Positions 19,023-28,268 of a stretch of 64,000 nucleotides of DNA are shown here, in pieces. Numbering within the stretch: position 1 is the first letter of the stretch; each line of letters starts with the position of its first letter. Below the pieces are notes generated by a model. It had not been told where the DNA came from and did not search any database. It worked only from the letters and a program-made list of their open reading frames with translations. The position numbers and the translations under genes are program-made. The stretch is from SXTU01 sp964496695 (lineage in GTDB: Bacteria; Verrucomicrobiota; Verrucomicrobiia; Limisphaerales; SXTU01): the NCBI GenBank assembly GCA_964496695.1, contig CAZCBE010000022.1, positions 5,487 through 69,486 on the forward strand, given 5' to 3'.

Positions 19023-19030
19023 TTGTCTCC
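18998..19030 (+). terminator. Possible intrinsic terminator
   Basis: A perfect 9-bp stem GAAGGCGCG/CGCGCCTTC with a 7-base loop (18998-19022) is followed by TTGTCT. The T tract is short, so termination may be weak. The hairpin shares two bases with the closing stem of the putative small RNA, so the two structures would compete. Confidence 0.45.
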
Positions 19031-19055
19031 GTAGTTGTGCTGCGCCCACAACCAC

Positions 19056-21083
19056 ATGAACCCTCTGCCGCTTCAAACGGATCCCGCCACTGAAGGACTT
19101 TTAGGCCTGTTGGAAACCTGCGCCAATGATTGGACCAACCGGCTGGCAGCGGCACCGCTGGAACCCGTGATCCACGACAAGTTGCGGGGCGTGGTGCGCC
19201 GACTGGCACGCAGCCGCAAGGAGTTCGCCTCGAAGCTGTTTATCCTGCTGGTGTTTGGTCCGCTCAAGAGCGGCAAGTCCACGCTGGTGAACTGCCTGGT
19301 CCGCAGCGAGGTCAGCCCGACGGCCTTGGGAATCAGCGCCACCAAGCGCCCGTGCATCATCCTTGGGGCCAACGGCGCGCCCGACAGCGCGGAACAGTAT
19401 TTCGCGACTCAACGCGACCCCGGCACCCGGCTGGAGGCGTTCGAGAGCGTGATTGACCACCTGCGGGGACTGGACGAGCCGGGCAGCCTCGCTCGCTTGG
19501 TGGAGGTCAAAGGACTGGACTGCGCTGAAGTGCACGAGGCGTTGAGCCGGGAGCAGCGGGACGGGGCGAGGGAACCCCTCATCACCGCCCTGCGCGTCGC
19601 GGAAAAGAGCGAGGAACGGTTCTTGGACGAGGGCGTGGCGGTGATTGATTCGCCGGGACTCGATGACCCGGCAAATCGGCGTCAAACCCATGAGAAGACC
19701 GCGGTGGACTGGGCGGTGGCGAACGCTGATCTATGCGTCCTCGTCCACAGTTCCTTGGCTGCGCCCGGGGCCGACATGCTCAGGTTCGTCGCGGAGATAG
19801 TGGCCAAGGATTCCGCCCCTCCGCTCGTAATCCTACAGAACCGGTTCGATGCCCGGCTCTGGCGCAAGGCCGATGTCGTCGCGGCCGAGAACGACAAGCA
19901 GCAGCAGGACACCCGCGAGCAGGTCACCAAAGCTTTGGGTGGGGCTTCGCAGAAGGTGTTCAAGGAGTTCCATGCGAACCTGGGCCTGGCCAGCGACCGG
20001 CGGTTTCGGCATGCCGAAGTGGACAGGGAGCGCCAGCGCAGTCTGGGCCTGCAGGATACGCTGGACGAGGTTCAGGAGGCCATTCTCGGACTGGTGAAAG
20101 ACAATCGTGAGCCGCTCAAGCGGGCCAACTGCGTCAACCGGCTGAAGGAGTTTCTCAAACCCAGCGGTGACGGGTTGAAGGTTCTGGAGGACTGCCAACG
20201 AACGGCCCAAGAGATCAAAGATCGGCACGCACTCGAAGTGGCCGATCTGGACGGGCTGGTCACCGAGGTGCAGGTCCTCCAACATTTGCGGGAAGGGAAC
20301 TCCCTCGGGAACGACAAGTTGAAAGCTCAGGAGCAGACGTGGGCCATGAACCTGATGGAGCAAAGCGACAAGCTGAAGCGATACTGGAAGGAGACATACG
20401 GCGACGGCGACCCGCAGCCATTAAAACTAATCATTCGCAAGCAAATCACGGGCGAGGTGATCAATGAAAAGTGCCGACAGCTCGCCGCGGAACTGAAGCA
20501 GCAGGTTGGGCTGCAGGTCTTCAACCGCAGGGATGCCTTCGGGGTTGAACTGGCCCGGACGCTGACCGAAGAATTGGGCCGTGCGGAGGAAAGGTTCATG
20601 CCCCACGCGAACAAGGCTCTGACGGCTTTGCAGCTCGCAACGGTGAAGACCAAACCGGTGGTCGGTGCACCTGAACTGCCGGACCCGACCTCCGTGCTGG
20701 GGGACTTCAAGTTCGCCGAACTGGCGCTGAAGTGGTGGCTCCTCTTTGACGAGCGTTACAACACGAATCAAGCGCAGGGGCAAGTGGACAGCATGGCTGG
20801 CGAGATCAAGAAAAGCATGGAGGCGTTTCGTGACCGTTATGCTGAGTGCGTGCGCAAATCGGCCGGGGAGGTTGCGGAGAAGCGGAAGCAGGAACTGCTC
20901 GCTCACCTGGGCTCCCAAAAGCAGGAACTGGCGCGACGATGGCAACCAGAACTCGAACGGGCAGAAAACACCCTCAATTTGGTTCGCGGTCTGAAAGAGG
21001 AACTGCACCAACTCGCCACAGCGGCCAACGCCATAAAGACCACGGCTGCCCTCAGCGTGGGGCGGGCATTTGCAACGGGTTGA
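19056..21083 (+). CDS. Dynamin-like GTPase
   Basis: This 675-residue large GTPase has G1 GPLKSGKST at 68-76, G3 DSPGLDD at 198-204 and a G4-like NRFD at 262-265. The threonine of G2 is plausible near residues 89-98. A long charged helical region with coiled coil (about 340-560) and two further helices follow, the layout of bacterial dynamin-like proteins. Family members remodel membranes, and several have roles in envelope stress or phage defence. No hydrophobic paddle is obvious. The ATG at 19056 is preferred over the upstream GTG. It sits directly after the structured RNA region and before a run of immunity-type genes. Confidence 0.82.
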   Translation: MNPLPLQTDPATEGLLGLLETCANDWTNRLAAAPLEPVIHDKLRGVVRRLARSRKEFASKLFILLVFGPLKSGKSTLVNCLVRSEVSPTALGISATKRPCIILGANGAPDSAEQYFATQRDPGTRLEAFESVIDHLRGLDEPGSLARLVEVKGLDCAEVHEALSREQRDGAREPLITALRVAEKSEERFLDEGVAVIDSPGLDDPANRRQTHEKTAVDWAVANADLCVLVHSSLAAPGADMLRFVAEIVAKDSAPPLVILQNRFDARLWRKADVVAAENDKQQQDTREQVTKALGGASQKVFKEFHANLGLASDRRFRHAEVDRERQRSLGLQDTLDEVQEAILGLVKDNREPLKRANCVNRLKEFLKPSGDGLKVLEDCQRTAQEIKDRHALEVADLDGLVTEVQVLQHLREGNSLGNDKLKAQEQTWAMNLMEQSDKLKRYWKETYGDGDPQPLKLIIRKQITGEVINEKCRQLAAELKQQVGLQVFNRRDAFGVELARTLTEELGRAEERFMPHANKALTALQLATVKTKPVVGAPELPDPTSVLGDFKFAELALKWWLLFDERYNTNQAQGQVDSMAGEIKKSMEAFRDRYAECVRKSAGEVAEKRKQELLAHLGSQKQELARRWQPELERAENTLNLVRGLKEELHQLATAANAIKTTAALSVGRAFATG

Positions 21084-21278
21084 TCGATGCGGTTGCCGCC
21101 CCACCATCAAGGCCAAGCATCAGGCTGATGCTCGGTTGCGTTGGGTGAGGCAGAAGCGCTGGCCTGCCCGTCCTTGGCTGCTCGCAAGTAAAAGCGCAGG
21201 CTCACAGTGCCCACGGGGTCACCATCATTGCCGCGGTTGTCTGATCGCGCACGACACCTATAGGCTGTCTCCCCAAGC

Positions 21279-21776
21279 TCACCGCTTCGCCCGCCTGGGC
21301 TTCGCTTCCGCCTTGTTCCTGGCCTTGCCGCTCGGCTTCGGCGGGATCGGACAGCGCTTCACCGCCTCCTTCACCTGCTCTAGCAACTCCTTCAATTGCG
21401 CAACTTCCGCCCCAAGGTCTTTGTGCTTCTCCAGAACTTTCACCACCCCGTCCAGCCCGTCGCGGATTTGTCCCCACGCCGCTTTGAGTTCGAACACGAC
21501 CTTCTCTGGCTTGGCCATAAGTTCGAGTTCGAAGGCGGCTTTCACGATGTCCCCCGCCTCGATGTCACGGAGGGATTTGGTGTAGGTGTCCGCCTGTTTG
21601 AGCAACTTCACCAACTGTGCTGGTGCGACGTTCTGATCGACCAACGACTTGATTTCGCGATAGGGCCGCTCGCTGGTCGGGAGCCTCAACTCGCCCGTGT
21701 CACCCTGGGTGACAGTTTTCACCGCCTCAATGATCTCCCCGGCGTCGAGCAGGCGGTAGCTGTGCTGTCGGCTCAA
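21279..21776 (-). CDS. Hypothetical helical protein with basic tail
   Basis: This 165-residue protein starts with TTG at 21776. It is almost entirely helical, with a heptad-like stretch at about 95-140 (VVKVLEKHKDLGAEVAQLKE) and a Lys/Arg/Pro-rich tail. The same frame continues upstream through an in-frame TGA into a decayed TPR segment, so this may be the C-terminal part of a broken larger gene rather than an independent one. No family is recognised. Confidence 0.45.
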   Translation of the reverse strand: MSRQHSYRLLDAGEIIEAVKTVTQGDTGELRLPTSERPYREIKSLVDQNVAPAQLVKLLKQADTYTKSLRDIEAGDIVKAAFELELMAKPEKVVFELKAAWGQIRDGLDGVVKVLEKHKDLGAEVAQLKELLEQVKEAVKRCPIPPKPSGKARNKAEAKPRRAKR

Positions 21777-21779
21777 GCG

Positions 21780-22000
21780 CTGATTGACGCCGAGGACTTG
21801 TCAATACGCCTTCTCGGCCGTCGCGAGATCGCCCAACGCCACCGTAATGTCGCCATGCTTGCTGGACGAAATGAACAGGTCGCGCTGCCACGCGGTGTTG
21901 GTCGGGTCGGACTCGGCCAGTGCCAGCAGCCGCTGACGCAGGTTGGAAAGCACTGGGTCTGCCCTGAACACGGCCAAATCTCCGCCGAAGTACCCTCCAC
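21780..22000 (-). pseudogene. TPR fragment of a decayed NLR-like protein
   Basis: In the minus-strand frame upstream of 21776 one reads RQRLLALAESDPTNTAWQRD, then LFISSSKHGDITVALGDLAT and AEKAY followed by a TGA stop. The DPTNxxWQRDL..S..K.GD pattern is the characteristic repeat of TPR arrays found at the C-terminus of bacterial STAND, TIR and CHAT proteins. It is about two repeats long and has no start codon context, so it is a remnant. Confidence 0.6.
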
Positions 22001-22004
22001 CTCA

Positions 22005-22330
22005 CTCCGGATCTTCCTCAGCGATCGAAACGTTCAACGGCCATCTCAAACGCATCAAGTCCGAGGCCCGCAACTGCCAGTTGTTGAGCAAAGGCTTCTA
22101 CGGACGCCAATGGCTGTTTGAGGAGCAATGGCGAACCGCTCCACAAGGTGGTCCGTGCGGCACGCACCGTCTCTTCTGGATCATGGGCGCGCCCGGCGTC
22201 AGCAAGAGCGACTTTGCCGCCCAACCCACCCAGACGCGCGGTGACACCGTCATCGCCGCCCAGTTCTGCGAATGGGACAAGCACGACCGCCGTAACGCGC
22301 CGCGGGTCGTCCGCAGCCTCGGCTTCCTAA
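22005..22330 (+). pseudogene. P-loop fragment of a decayed STAND/NACHT ATPase
   Basis: The plus-strand frame reads SKGFYGRQWLFEEQ, then HRLFWIMGAPGVSKSDFAAQ, then IAAQFCEWDKHDRRNAPRVV and RSLGF. This matches the FxGRxWLF ... RLFWIxGxPGxGKSxFAA ... HFCxxDxxxxRxPRxVVRSLAxxL signature of bacterial NLR-like STAND NTPases. The glycine of GKS has become serine, and the sequence ends after the first part of the nucleotide-binding domain. It is opposite in strand to the adjacent TPR remnant, so rearrangement as well as truncation has occurred. Confidence 0.65.
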
Positions 22331-22411
22331 TTGTTCCTAATTGCCAATCATCTGAAAGGGGCACTATGCTGTCTCGACAGTCGCAGAAAGCTTTCTGAAG
22401 AATTTCAAAAG

Positions 22412-23752
22412 ATGAGCTGCCTAGTGTTCATCAGTTACCGCAGAGCGGATCAACGGGCGCTCGCTGAGTGGCTCTACGACCGCCTCGCTAGTGAATTGCA
22501 CGGCGATGAGATCTTTCTGGATCGTGAAGCGTTAGAGGAAGGCGAAGTCTTTCCAGAGCGAATTCAACGAGCAATTGAGGCTGCTTTAGTTTTTATAGCG
22601 CTGGTTGGCCCTCAATGGAATCCTCTCGACTCAAATGGAAACAGACGACTTAATGATGCGCGGGATTTCATTCGCCGGGAAGTCGCCTTAGGCATCGAGT
22701 GTGCGGCGAACGATCCTCGGCGGCTTTTCCTCCCGGTTCTGTTCGATGGGGCAACAATGCCGCCAGCCGATCAGCTCCCGGAATGTATGCGAACGTTGGC
22801 GGACAAATACAACGCAATGTCGCTCCCCCCGGACCGAAGCTACAAGGAGGGCTTGGTTGGAATCGTGCAAACTGTGGTTCGTCGGCTGGACGACTTAGAT
22901 ACTACCGCCCCGGAAGATAAGTGGGTTATCCAGCAAATCACTGACGAACTGGGCGGGCTGGATCGTCATCGAATCCGTCGGATTGGCCAAGAACTAAGTC
23001 GCCGGTTTAGCGAGATAGGTGTAGCCCCTGAATCTTCGCGCGCCCTCGCGCGTTCGATCTATAAGGTTGGGCCCGCAGCGTTAGAGTGCTTGCTAACACT
23101 GGGCAAGCTGGATGAGCGAGTGGGTTCGCTGCTTGAGTTGCTCGCGACGCACTGGATCAAGGCGGAGACAGCTCAGAGCTTACGCCAAACTCTGGGGGAT
23201 TCACGGGTCGGTAAAAATGTCGCCCTTGAGTGTGATTATGCTGATTTCACACCGCGCGAGTGCCTCCTCAAAGCGAGCCGCACACCCTCCGGCTGGCCAA
23301 AAGTGTCTGTAAAGTCATCCGACGAACCACAGGAAATCGTTGAGCAAATCCACGAAGATTTGCTGCTCCGTTTCAGTCAGAAGCTGCTGGCTCGGAAAAC
23401 AACCGTGCGGCTCGATGCGAGCGTCTCCACGCAGGTTCATAGGCAGCGGGAACGCGCTGATATTTGTGCATTGCTTGTGCGGCGGCGAGTTGATGAGGGG
23501 AGGGCATTGCCGATTATTCTCCTGCTGGATCACAGGATGGCGCTGGATCGCACCTTGATCCGGGAGGTCCAGAATGCCTTTCCGCCACTCCACTTCCTCG
23601 TGGCAACGGGAGATCCTGATGAACTGAAAGTCACGGGTAGGTTCGCTGCCATTTTGACACCTTCAGACACGGAACAGCAGGAAAAGGATGCGTATGATGC
23701 CTACGCCGACGCGCAAGAACTCATTGAGGAGAGGAGAAGCAAAACTTCGTGA
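22412..23752 (+). CDS. TIR-domain effector protein, first gene of a MoxR-vWA module
   Basis: This 446-residue protein begins with a TIR domain (residues 1-160): VFISYRR at 5-11, FLDREALEEGE at 35-45, ALVGPQW near 63-69 and FIRREVALGIE at 86-96. E90 is placed where NAD-cleaving TIRs have their catalytic glutamate. A helical domain at about 168-262 resembles a small adaptor of the effector-associated type. The C-terminal 180 residues form an alpha/beta region of unclear family, possibly like the VMAP-C domain of MoxR-vWA systems. The ATG at 22412 begins the TIR fold exactly, although the frame is open from 22331. It overlaps the following AAA+ gene by 4 bases, so the two are translationally coupled. 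Confidence 0.85.
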   Translation: MSCLVFISYRRADQRALAEWLYDRLASELHGDEIFLDREALEEGEVFPERIQRAIEAALVFIALVGPQWNPLDSNGNRRLNDARDFIRREVALGIECAANDPRRLFLPVLFDGATMPPADQLPECMRTLADKYNAMSLPPDRSYKEGLVGIVQTVVRRLDDLDTTAPEDKWVIQQITDELGGLDRHRIRRIGQELSRRFSEIGVAPESSRALARSIYKVGPAALECLLTLGKLDERVGSLLELLATHWIKAETAQSLRQTLGDSRVGKNVALECDYADFTPRECLLKASRTPSGWPKVSVKSSDEPQEIVEQIHEDLLLRFSQKLLARKTTVRLDASVSTQVHRQRERADICALLVRRRVDEGRALPIILLLDHRMALDRTLIREVQNAFPPLHFLVATGDPDELKVTGRFAAILTPSDTEQQEKDAYDAYADAQELIEERRSKTS

Positions 23753-24786
23753 CTAACGAGATGCCACCAAACTCAAGTATGCTTGAAGCCGCGGGTGTTT
23801 CGGTTGCAGATTTTCGGCGGCAAATTGAGACAGCGGACCTTGCCGATAGGCGCGATGGAAAGTTTTACCGTTATACACCCGAGATCAAACTCGCGGCGCG
23901 TGTCGCTCTGGCTGTTGGACGACCCTTGCTGGTTTTTGGTCCGTCGGGGTGCGGAAAGTCTTCACTCGTGTTTAATCTCGCGCGGGTTTTACGGCGACGC
24001 TACTACGAGTTTGTAGTTCATTCGCGCAGCGAAGCCCGCGATTTGTACTATCGCTTTGACGCAGTGCGGCGGCTGGGAGAAGCCCAGCTTGGTGCAGCAG
24101 GCCAGGCAGAGGGCCATGTGGACTGGCGGAACTGCTATCCATTCATCGAACCCGGCCCGCTCTGGTGGGTGTACAGCCCGCAAACTGCAAGACTGCGCGG
24201 CAGTCAGCACCAAAGCCCAAGGCTTCGCCCCGCAATTGATCCAGGCCGCTGGCCGGATGACTATGCCGACCCTGGAGCCAGGGCAACGCCCACCGAGAGC
24301 ATCTCGATTCCTCCAGCGGTTTTGTTGATTGATGAAATCGACAAGGCTGACCCCGACTTTCCCAACAACTTGTTGGTTCCCCTCGGTTCGCAGCAGTTCG
24401 TCGTGGAAGAAACCGGCGATCTGATCAAACTCGGTAACGACCAGAATGAAAGCGGCATGCCGCTTGTGGTAATCACCTCCAACCGCGAACGGGAATTGCC
24501 AGTGGCCTTTGTGAGACGATGTGTAGTATTGGAGATTCAACCATTGGAGAACGACCAGCTCGTCGAGTTGGCAAAGCTAACTTTTCGCGAAGACGACGGG
24601 AGAACCTTGGAGACATGGCAGCGGGTTGCCGAGTTGTTAAAGCAAATCCGAGGATTCGAACAGGTCAGCGCGGCGGAATACCTTGATACCGTCAAAGCGA
24701 TCCAACTCCTTCACGCTGATGAGAGCCAGTGGAAAGACATAATTCTGCGAACGTCTTGGACCAGTAGTATGGCCGGTGGCGACTGA
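23749..24786 (+). CDS. MoxR-type AAA+ ATPase
   Basis: This 345-residue AAA+ ATPase has Walker A GPSGCGKSS at 64-72, Walker B VLLIDEID at 191-198, a sensor-1-like VITSNRERELP at 241-251 and an arginine-finger region (VRRC). An insert at about 110-180 contains the WRNCYPFIEPGPLWWVYS segment typical of AAA+ proteins paired with vWA partners. GTG at 23749 overlaps the stop of the TIR gene; an ATG at 23761 is the alternative start. MoxR ATPases act as chaperone-like motors on vWA proteins. Here the vWA partner is the next gene, 47 bases downstream. Confidence 0.88.
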   Translation: MTNEMPPNSSMLEAAGVSVADFRRQIETADLADRRDGKFYRYTPEIKLAARVALAVGRPLLVFGPSGCGKSSLVFNLARVLRRRYYEFVVHSRSEARDLYYRFDAVRRLGEAQLGAAGQAEGHVDWRNCYPFIEPGPLWWVYSPQTARLRGSQHQSPRLRPAIDPGRWPDDYADPGARATPTESISIPPAVLLIDEIDKADPDFPNNLLVPLGSQQFVVEETGDLIKLGNDQNESGMPLVVITSNRERELPVAFVRRCVVLEIQPLENDQLVELAKLTFREDDGRTLETWQRVAELLKQIRGFEQVSAAEYLDTVKAIQLLHADESQWKDIILRTSWTSSMAGGD

Positions 24787-24833
24787 GGTCTTGCATTTGG
24801 GGTGACTCGCGGAGATCAGCATATCCAACAACG

Positions 24834-27800
24834 ATGAAAACAACGCCCACCGGCCTTGCTGATCTAGTTCGTGCGTTTAGGGAATTAGCCCCTCAACCCG
24901 CTGATTGCACCAACATCGCTCGTCTGCTCGGCCTGAAGGGCAACATCGTTTCTGGGGCTAGCACGGCAGCTTCACAGCCAACCTGTCGGGTTACGCAATC
25001 AGTCGCTACCGAAGCAAGTTTTGGACCAAGTGCTGACAAAGAGGCAGAAGATCGCCTCCCTAAAATAATCCGAACTCGTGCGCGGGCGCCGGGATGGCAA
25101 TACGAACCCCGAGTAGAGCCTCCGGGACCTGATGTGATAGGGCGTCCCGTAAAACTTACCGAATTGAAGGCGCCTCCGGTAGGCGATATGCCGTCGTATG
25201 TCGCCGACGCGGAAGAACTAGACTTCCCGCAACGGGCGCGTCGTTTGCTAGATCCGCCCCCCCTGATACCTCGGTGTCAATTACGCGCTTTAGTAGCCAA
25301 TCTCCTCACTTGCCGGATTCCCGGAAACCCCGACATCCGCCAACTCGTCTCGTCCTTAGCCCGGGGACGGCTTCCGGCGGTCCTGCCACGGGAGGAACGC
25401 AGAGGCGTGGCTCGACGGATCTATCTGCTATCGGACACGGCAGACTCCATGCGCCTCTTCCAAAGGGACGCAACCGCGCTGATTAAGGCTCTTCGCGATG
25501 TAGCTGGCCCCGCTCTCCAGGACGAGGCGGTGACCTATGGCCCCCCGGCGGCGTCACCGTGGTTGCGCACTGCGCGCGGGGATATGCTATTAATTCTCTC
25601 CGACCTAGGTATCGGTGGTGGTCGTCCTTGGGTAAGCCGATGGCGACGCGCATGCTGGCGGGCATTTGTGGCTTACCACCACCGTCGCGGACTTCGTCTG
25701 ACTGCGTTGGTGCCGTTCCACCATCAGAGATGGCCCTCAAACCTGAAACATCGAATCCGTATCGTCCACTGGCACCGCCCTGGCGTCGCAGCCACGCCAG
25801 CGAGTCCGCGCCATCTGCTTCGTTTGGCACGTGTGCTTTCCCTGGCGGCGGTCATTGATCCAGCCCTTTTGCGGACGGCTCGAATGCACATACTCCCAGC
25901 CGCCGACGCCGGGGCAGAAGCAGATTTTACCAATGGGCCTTGGGTCGCGGTAAGCAACCCGCGTGTCGTTTCGCTTTTTCCGCGATGGACGACGGAACTA
26001 CGATCAGAACTGGCCGTGGACCCCAAACTCTTGGAAACAGCTCGCAGACTACTTGAACAGCAGCGTCTCCAAGCAAGCGATTGGAGTCGTGTGCTTTTCG
26101 AGGAGGAAATCGTTTACCTCTCTCTCCAATCCAAACCGAATGATGCAGAACGTTTGAAGGAATCCCTCGCTCGTGTCATTCGTTCGCTTCTTGGCAGGTT
26201 GCGCAATCCGGCCTCGGCTCGTTGGGCGCTTTGCTTTCTGGAGGAGTTGCCTGAGTCCGTTCGACAAACCGAAGCCGCACAACTCCTGAGGGCAGTCGCC
26301 TCTATCATTCTGAACACTTCCCACGCCGAGGTCGCCGAAATCGCCGCCGCTCAAAATGCAAAATGGGTTTTCGGAAACAACACGGAAGTCGGTGTTCTCT
26401 GGACCGGGAATCACATTGTTGTTCGAGAGCCGCCGCTCGAGGGAGATCGCGTCTTGACCGTTCCGGACACATGGCCTCGGGTGGTGATCGTCACGGACCT
26501 CGACGGACCACGCAAGAAAGTGTTGCGTGTCAGGCCTCGAAAACCGCCTGCGTGGACTCGGGCAACGTTTCTTCCCAGATTGCTGAAGACAGCCGCCGGA
26601 GCAGTGTACCAACTCGACGATGTCAGTGAATTATTGAAGACGTTGCGGAATGCTATCCAAACCAAACAAACGCTCAACGGCGTAGTGAAGGGCCGGTGGA
26701 AGAGCACGGAGCATGGCTATCACGTCGATATTGGATTTGACGCTTTTCTACACGAAAGCGATTTTCTGCTGGAGGGCATCGAAACCGACCATCTTGTCGG
26801 TAGGATAGTTGAGGTTGGAATCACGGCACTTAACGAAGAGAGGCAAAGGGTGAGCATCGTGCTTGCATCTCGCTTTCTTGCACCACCAACTCCCGGTGAG
26901 ATTTGGCGAGAACTCCATAGGTGTTGCGATGCGAACGAAGAAGTCACCGGCTTAGTGACGGCCGTCGGTCAAACCGGTTGCGGAGTGAATGTCCTTGGTG
27001 TGAGAGCATTCCTGCCGTCGGACGTGTTACAATCTTCTGACATAGAGGCCGGTCAAAACCTTGTTGGCCAAACACTGAGTTTCGAAATCGTCGAGCTTGA
27101 TCAAGAAAAGGAGAAGCTCTCTCTTTCCAGAAAGACTAAAGTGGTCGCCTTCTGGAAGAAGCTAATGCATGCGATGACGGCAAAAATGCCAATTCCCGGA
27201 AAGGTCGAAGCCATCGTCAAAGGCGGCCTGATCGTCGACATCGGTGTCAAGGCGTTCGTGCCGACCTCGCATGTGGACTTCAGGAACTCCCCTGATCTCA
27301 CATTATACATCGGTAACACATACGATTTCTGGATCATCAAACTCAACTGGTATCCGCGGGTCATCGTTTTGTCTCGGCGCGAACTCATCGAAGCCGAACG
27401 CGCCGAACGCCTCCAGAAATTGCTGGGTGAAATCGTACCGGGCGAGGTCCGCAAGGGCACGGTCAAGAACATTACCGATTTCGGTGCGTTCATTGATCTT
27501 AATGGCATTGACGGTTTGCTGCACGTCACGGACATGAGCTGGGGCCGCATCGGCCACCCATCCGAACTGCTCAACATAGGGCAAGATATTGATGTGATAG
27601 TTTTAAACGTGGACTTGAAAAAAGCACGTGTCAGTCTCGGCCTCAAGCAGAGAACGGCAAATCCGTGGGATCAGATTGAAACCAAGTATCCCGTTGGTGC
27701 GAAGGTCAAAGGTAAGGTCGTCAACGTCGTCCTCTATGGCGCGTTTGTGGAAATGGAACCCGGTGTTGAAGGTCTCGTGCATGTCACCGAGCTTTCTTGG

Positions 27801-28190
27801 ACTAAACGTGTCGCCAAGCCCGCCGACATCCTCAAGCAGGGCCAGGATATCGAGGCCGTTGTGCTCGGCATCAACCGTGAAGAACAGAAAATCAGCCTCG
27901 GCATTCGCCAGCTTGAAGCCAATCCGTGGGACACCGCAGACGCGCGCTATCCTATTGGAATGCGCGTGCAGCGCCAGGTCACAAGCTTGACGAGTTACGG
28001 AGCATTTGTCGAATTGGAGCCAGGCATCGATGGCATGATTCATATTTCCGACCCCTCTCCGATACAGGAGATAAATCATTCGTCCGAAGTCCTCAAGAAG
28101 GGTGATGAGGTCGAGGCTGTAGTGCTCAATGTTGACAAGGTTAACCAGCGGATCACTCTTGGGATCAAACAACTCACCCAAGGCCAATAA
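24834..28190 (+). CDS. vWA-like (SAV_2336-type) protein fused to six S1 RNA-binding domains
   Basis: This is a 1,118-residue protein. Residues 1-40 (GLADLVRAFRELAP...) and the segment from about 150 resemble the N-terminal SAV_2336-related domain that accompanies MoxR ATPases. Near residue 194, RRIYLLSDTADSMRLF is a vWA-type strand with a MIDAS-like DTADSM in place of DxSxS. After about 270 further residues with no clear domain, six S1 OB-folds run from about 613 to the end. The fourth to sixth carry the full GTVxxxxxFGAFxxL..GxxGLxHxxxxSW pattern of ribosomal protein S1; the first three are more diverged. It probably forms a unit with the MoxR ATPase and TIR effector. The combination of vWA and an S1 array is, to my knowledge, unusual. 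Confidence 0.85.
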   Translation: MKTTPTGLADLVRAFRELAPQPADCTNIARLLGLKGNIVSGASTAASQPTCRVTQSVATEASFGPSADKEAEDRLPKIIRTRARAPGWQYEPRVEPPGPDVIGRPVKLTELKAPPVGDMPSYVADAEELDFPQRARRLLDPPPLIPRCQLRALVANLLTCRIPGNPDIRQLVSSLARGRLPAVLPREERRGVARRIYLLSDTADSMRLFQRDATALIKALRDVAGPALQDEAVTYGPPAASPWLRTARGDMLLILSDLGIGGGRPWVSRWRRACWRAFVAYHHRRGLRLTALVPFHHQRWPSNLKHRIRIVHWHRPGVAATPASPRHLLRLARVLSLAAVIDPALLRTARMHILPAADAGAEADFTNGPWVAVSNPRVVSLFPRWTTELRSELAVDPKLLETARRLLEQQRLQASDWSRVLFEEEIVYLSLQSKPNDAERLKESLARVIRSLLGRLRNPASARWALCFLEELPESVRQTEAAQLLRAVASIILNTSHAEVAEIAAAQNAKWVFGNNTEVGVLWTGNHIVVREPPLEGDRVLTVPDTWPRVVIVTDLDGPRKKVLRVRPRKPPAWTRATFLPRLLKTAAGAVYQLDDVSELLKTLRNAIQTKQTLNGVVKGRWKSTEHGYHVDIGFDAFLHESDFLLEGIETDHLVGRIVEVGITALNEERQRVSIVLASRFLAPPTPGEIWRELHRCCDANEEVTGLVTAVGQTGCGVNVLGVRAFLPSDVLQSSDIEAGQNLVGQTLSFEIVELDQEKEKLSLSRKTKVVAFWKKLMHAMTAKMPIPGKVEAIVKGGLIVDIGVKAFVPTSHVDFRNSPDLTLYIGNTYDFWIIKLNWYPRVIVLSRRELIEAERAERLQKLLGEIVPGEVRKGTVKNITDFGAFIDLNGIDGLLHVTDMSWGRIGHPSELLNIGQDIDVIVLNVDLKKARVSLGLKQRTANPWDQIETKYPVGAKVKGKVVNVVLYGAFVEMEPGVEGLVHVTELSWTKRVAKPADILKQGQDIEAVVLGINREEQKISLGIRQLEANPWDTADARYPIGMRVQRQVTSLTSYGAFVELEPGIDGMIHISDPSPIQEINHSSEVLKKGDEVEAVVLNVDKVNQRITLGIKQLTQGQ

Positions 28191-28268
28191 CGCACCACCG
28201 TTTCTCCCGAGAACTACAGGCGGACAAGGTTGAGTGCGATGCATTGCAGCGTGAGGTCTTTCCTCAGC

